This document shows positions 13,399-15,814 of a stretch of 15,814 nucleotides of DNA, piece by piece. Origin of the DNA: Pseudomonadales bacterium (GTDB taxonomy: Bacteria > Pseudomonadota > Gammaproteobacteria > Pseudomonadales > Moraxellaceae); contig JABEVH010000174.1 of the NCBI GenBank assembly GCA_013043915.1, positions 1-15,814 on the forward strand, read 5' to 3'. The notes under the pieces were generated by a model. The model was not told where the DNA came from and did not search any database. It was given only the letters and a program-made list of their open reading frames with translations. The first letter of the stretch is position 1, and every line of letters starts with the position of its first letter. The position numbers and the translations under genes were made by a program.

Positions 13399-13742
13399 AT
13401 AAAAGCTATTTGAAGCCTACCCCAGAACTAATTGGGGTCTATCGTCGAACCTGTAAGGATGGAAAGCGGGTGGGCTTCTCGCGCAGTTGGGTGGGCGTAA
13501 GGCTGAACCTAAAGAACGCGCTCTGGCCGTGGGTCCTGGAACTCCCCGCTGTATTAACAAAATCATCTTCGAACCGGCCTGTAAACTACCTGGATCTAAC
13601 GACCTGGGCTTCGGGCAATCAATCTACCTTCTGTTTTGACATGCTACGCCTTGCGCATGCCTCAGGCCGTTAAGTGCGCTACCGCACTGTCAAGTATGAC
13701 AAGCGTGCTAGGGTTAGAGCCAGGTTGGGCCAGAATTTATAG
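13399..13742. other. 344-nt gap with no supported gene, containing inverted and direct repeats
   Basis: All three + frames give peptides interrupted by stops or lacking recognisable family patterns, so I call no gene. Seen: ACCCCA (13419-13424) / TGGGGT (13433-13438), a 6-bp hairpin without T-run; AGCGGG (13465-13470), which could pair with CCCGCT (13545-13550); GGGTGGGC twice (13468-13475 and 13489-13496), 21 bp apart; and two adjacent hairpins, AGTGCG-CTAC-CGCACT (13673-13688) and GTCA-AGTA-TGAC (13689-13700). A perfect -35 hexamer TTGACA (13636-13641) has no matching -10 at normal spacing. It could be a structured RNA, a long leader of the following gene, or decayed sequence. Confidence 0.6.
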
Positions 13743-13754
13743 ATGGAATGGGTC

Positions 13755-13973
13755 ATGTACAAGATTGAAGTTCAAGAAGAAAACGGCCTCTGGCATGACG
13801 TTCGCGGCGCAAGTGGCGAGGTCAGAAAATACCCAACCCGTGGCGCTGCTCATGTAGCTCTGCAAGCGTTGTATCCGGTTCTGGTGGGGCTCGAAAAATA
13901 TGCTGCCGGTCCGCAACGAACGCGCGTAATTAGTGACTCTTTTGAAAAAGAAGACCCTGAGGCCGCTAGCTAA
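13755..13973 (+). CDS. Small hypothetical protein
   Basis: 72 residues, MYKIEVQEENGLWHDVRGAS at the start, then EVRKYPTRGAAHVALQALYPVLVGLEKYAAGPQRTRVI. The sequence looks like a folded small cytoplasmic protein: strands with a W-x-D-V-R-G turn, then one helix with an alternating Ala/Leu pattern, then a basic strand. I know no function for it. There is no signal peptide or membrane segment. The ATG at 13755 has a weak GGA 7 nt upstream; the in-frame ATG at 13743 would add MEWV and has no ribosome site. It lies 102 nt before the N-ATPase operon on the same strand, so it may be cotranscribed or may mark the island edge. Confidence 0.6.
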   Translation: MYKIEVQEENGLWHDVRGASGEVRKYPTRGAAHVALQALYPVLVGLEKYAAGPQRTRVISDSFEKEDPEAAS

Positions 13974-14075
13974 TACGTCGGGGTTGACGGTCTCTTGTGG
14001 TGCAGGAGAAGAAAAGGTAGAGCCTTGATCGCCTGAATATTGAGGTAGCGCGGCTTACGCTTAAGGTAACAGACC

Positions 14076-15566
14076 ATGATCGAAAGTAGCGATAAGGTCA
14101 ATACGGGTGTGGTTAGCGCAGTTCGCGGGGGTGTTGTTGATATTTGCTTTAATACAACGTTGCCACCCATCTACTCACTCCTGCGCTGTGGCGAGAATAA
14201 TCAAATTATCATTGAAGTCCTGGCGCAGCCGGATGCCACTCATGTGCGGGGTATGGCGCTAACACCTACGCAGGGACTGGCGCGTGGTGCCGTGGTTAAT
14301 GATACCGGCGGTCCACTGTTGGCTCCCGTGGGCAAGCATGTGCTTGGGCGCATGTTAGATGTATTTGGCAAGGTCATAGATCGCGGTCCCCCGCTGAGTG
14401 ATGTTCCATGGCGGCCGGTGCATCAGGCACCGCCAACACTGGCAAGGCGATCTACTAAATCGGAGATTTTTGAAACTGGCATCAAGGTCATTGATGTGCT
14501 GATGCCGCTTGAACGCGGAGGAAAGGCTGGGCTGTTTGGTGGCGCGGGTGTTGGCAAGACCGTTCTATTGACGGAGATGATACACAATATGGTTGGGCAT
14601 CTTAACGGTGTCAGTATGTTTTGTGGGATTGGTGAGCGCTGTCGTGAAGGGGAAGAGTTGTACCGTGAAATGAAAGAAGCCGGTGTTCTGCCCAATATGG
14701 TCATGATCTTCGGACAGATGAATGAGCCACCTGGTAGTCGCTTCCGGGTGGGCCATGCTGCGTTAACCATGGCTGAGTATTTTCGTGACGATGAACATCG
14801 CGATGTGCTGTTGCTGATTGACAATATTTTTCGATTTATCCAGGCCGGTTCGGAGGTATCAGGCCTGATGGGGCAAATGCCTTCGCGGCTGGGTTATCAG
14901 CCAACGATGGGCACTGAGCTATCCGGTCTGGAGGAGCGCATAGCCAATACCGATACGGGAGCGATTACCTCCATTCAGGCTGTTTATGTGCCTGCAGATG
15001 ATTTCACGGACCCTTCGGCCGTCCATACGTTTTCACACTTGTCGGCATCTATTGTGTTGTCTCGTCAGCGCGCTAGCGAAGGTCTCTTTCCGGCTATTGA
15101 CCCCTTGCAGTCGATGTCCAGAATGGCCACGCCAAGCATTATTGGAAAGAGACACTATGAACTAGCGCAGGAAATACGACGTACTCTGGCCCAATATGCG
15201 GATCTTAAGGACATTATCGCGATGCTTGGACTGGAACAGTTAGCTCCAGAGGATCGCAATGTGGTCGCACGAGCGCGTCGACTAGAGCGGTACTTGACGC
15301 AACCCTTTTTTACCACCAAGCAATTTTCCGGCCTCGAGGGAAAAGTGGTTAGTCTGCAAGATGCTTTGGATGGCTGTGAGCGAATCTTGCGTGATGAATT
15401 CAAGGACTTCCCGGAAAGCGCACTTTACATGATAGGTTCTATTGCAGAGGCCAAGGCAAAATTAGGTACGTTGCCACCTGAGGTAAAGGCCATTGCCAGC
15501 GCAGGTCCAGTGACGAAATCAACGATCCATGGTCAGCCTGAAAATGCCAACGTTGATGCTCCTTAA
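14076..15566 (+). CDS. atpD: N-type F-ATPase subunit beta (AtpD)
   Basis: The catalytic subunit of an F1 sector, 496 residues. Walker A GGAGVGKT is at 155-162, the catalytic GER at E187 in FCGIGERCREGEELYREM, and Walker B LLLID at 245-249. The wording differs from housekeeping beta subunits in ways typical of N-ATPases: CGIGERCREGEEL, GQMNEPPGSRFRVGHAALTMAEYFRD, IDNIFRFIQAGSEVSGLMGQMPSRLGYQPTM, and GLEQLAPEDR where normal beta subunits have the DELSEED loop. About 35 extra residues follow the usual end. N-ATPase operons begin with atpD then atpC, as here, and are described as probably Na+-translocating and laterally transferred; the c subunit that would show ion choice is outside the window. 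AAGGT (14063-14067) lies 8-9 nt before the ATG. Confidence 0.95.
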   Translation: MIESSDKVNTGVVSAVRGGVVDICFNTTLPPIYSLLRCGENNQIIIEVLAQPDATHVRGMALTPTQGLARGAVVNDTGGPLLAPVGKHVLGRMLDVFGKVIDRGPPLSDVPWRPVHQAPPTLARRSTKSEIFETGIKVIDVLMPLERGGKAGLFGGAGVGKTVLLTEMIHNMVGHLNGVSMFCGIGERCREGEELYREMKEAGVLPNMVMIFGQMNEPPGSRFRVGHAALTMAEYFRDDEHRDVLLLIDNIFRFIQAGSEVSGLMGQMPSRLGYQPTMGTELSGLEERIANTDTGAITSIQAVYVPADDFTDPSAVHTFSHLSASIVLSRQRASEGLFPAIDPLQSMSRMATPSIIGKRHYELAQEIRRTLAQYADLKDIIAMLGLEQLAPEDRNVVARARRLERYLTQPFFTTKQFSGLEGKVVSLQDALDGCERILRDEFKDFPESALYMIGSIAEAKAKLGTLPPEVKAIASAGPVTKSTIHGQPENANVDAP

Positions 15567-15814
15567 CGTGCTGATGCCTTCCCGGATGTTTCTCAATCAG
15601 CCCGGTGTAGAGCGTGTGGTTGTGGAAACCACGGAAGGTTTGTTCGGTCTTTTACCTAGACGGCTGGATTGTGTGGCAGCGCTTCAACCAGGAATTTTGA
15701 TTTATCAGTGTGCAGGCGGAGGTGAAACGTATGTTGCCGTTGATGCCGGTGTACTCGTCAAGGTTGGTTCGGAGATCACGGTATCGGTTCGCAATGCGGT
15801 TGGTGGCTCCGACC
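15556..15814 (+). CDS. atpC: N-type F-ATPase subunit epsilon (AtpC), 5' part
   Basis: The first 86 codons of an epsilon subunit, cut by the window edge. The N-terminal beta-sandwich is recognisable: LNVLMPSRMFLNQPGVERVVVET, EGLFGLLPRRLD, AALQPGILIY and YVAVDAGVLVKVGSEITVSVRNAV, with GLLPRRLDCVAAL replacing the GVLPGHAPLL-type stretch of housekeeping epsilon subunits. It is the central-stalk regulatory subunit, and its position directly behind the N-type beta subunit confirms the operon type. The ATG at 15556 aligns with the family start and overlaps atpD by 11 nt; ATG 15574 is possible but would cut the first strand. No clear ribosome site, so coupling to atpD is likely. Confidence 0.88.
   Translation, partial: MLLNVLMPSRMFLNQPGVERVVVETTEGLFGLLPRRLDCVAALQPGILIYQCAGGGETYVAVDAGVLVKVGSEITVSVRNAVGGSD

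Noticed and set aside
13550..13585. Possible tRNA T-arm (TTCGAA) in the gap
   Set aside because: The flanking bases do not form a 5-bp T stem and no acceptor, D or anticodon arms can be placed on either strand.
13636..13664. Sigma-70 promoter with perfect TTGACA
   Set aside because: No -10-like hexamer at 16-18 bp; the -35 alone is not enough.
13332..13673. Open frame running from inside the YciC-like gene across the gap (113 codons)
   Set aside because: Its start is inside another gene in a different frame and the product has no recognisable domain or composition of a folded protein.
13984..14012. Promoter with TTGACG before atpD
   Set aside because: The sequence 17 bp downstream (AGAAGA) is not a -10 element.
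1..15814. CRISPR array, insertion sequence, prophage or toxin-antitoxin system
   Set aside because: No regularly spaced repeats, transposase, integrase, terminal inverted repeats or toxin-antitoxin gene pair were seen.

Overview
The window reads as chromosomal DNA of a Gram-negative proteobacterium of moderate GC content. Support for this: a RelA-type (p)ppGpp synthetase next to mazG, as in the Escherichia coli relA-mazG region; a MoaA of 329 residues whose cluster cysteines fall at the E. coli numbers; a lipoprotein signal peptide; and a long GAPDH of a type I associate with gammaproteobacteria. A DUF3443/DUF2844 pair, which I associate mainly with betaproteobacteria (Burkholderiales), and an N-ATPase operon, known to be horizontally transferred, give it a mixed flavour. 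I cannot name the genus.

Layout. Positions 1-4238 (+ strand) hold a tight run: the 3' part of relA, mazG, moaA and moeA (stress signalling, nucleotide-pool cleaning, molybdenum cofactor synthesis), with gaps of at most 15 nt and a TGATG overlap between mazG and moaA. Positions 4331-6365 hold an OmpR-type response regulator and an overlapping membrane histidine kinase. Positions 6533-8181 hold a P-II protein and an AmtB ammonium channel, overlapping by 1 nt, the classic nitrogen-sensing pair, preceded by a palindrome that resembles an NtrC site. An SCP-2-like protein follows at 8316-8702 and ends at a strong intrinsic terminator, then a monocistronic long GAPDH at 8858-10321.

Positions 10368-12574 (- strand) form a coupled three-gene unit: a membrane-anchored proline-rich coiled-coil protein, a secreted DUF2844 protein and a DUF3443 lipoprotein. 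The lipoprotein carries two D-[TS]-G motifs laid out as in bilobal (pepsin-like) aspartic peptidases. This unit is the most interesting poorly understood content of the window. A divergent YciC/UPF0259-like membrane protein lies at 12658-13398.

Positions 13399-13742 have no convincing gene, but contain several inverted repeats and a direct repeat. They are followed by a 72-residue protein of unknown function and then the start of an N-type (probably Na+-translocating) F-ATPase operon, atpD and the beginning of atpC, which runs off the right edge. No tRNA, rRNA, CRISPR array or insertion sequence was seen. No element here is clearly a new defence or mobile system; the candidates for novelty are the DUF3443 cluster and the structured gap before the N-ATPase.
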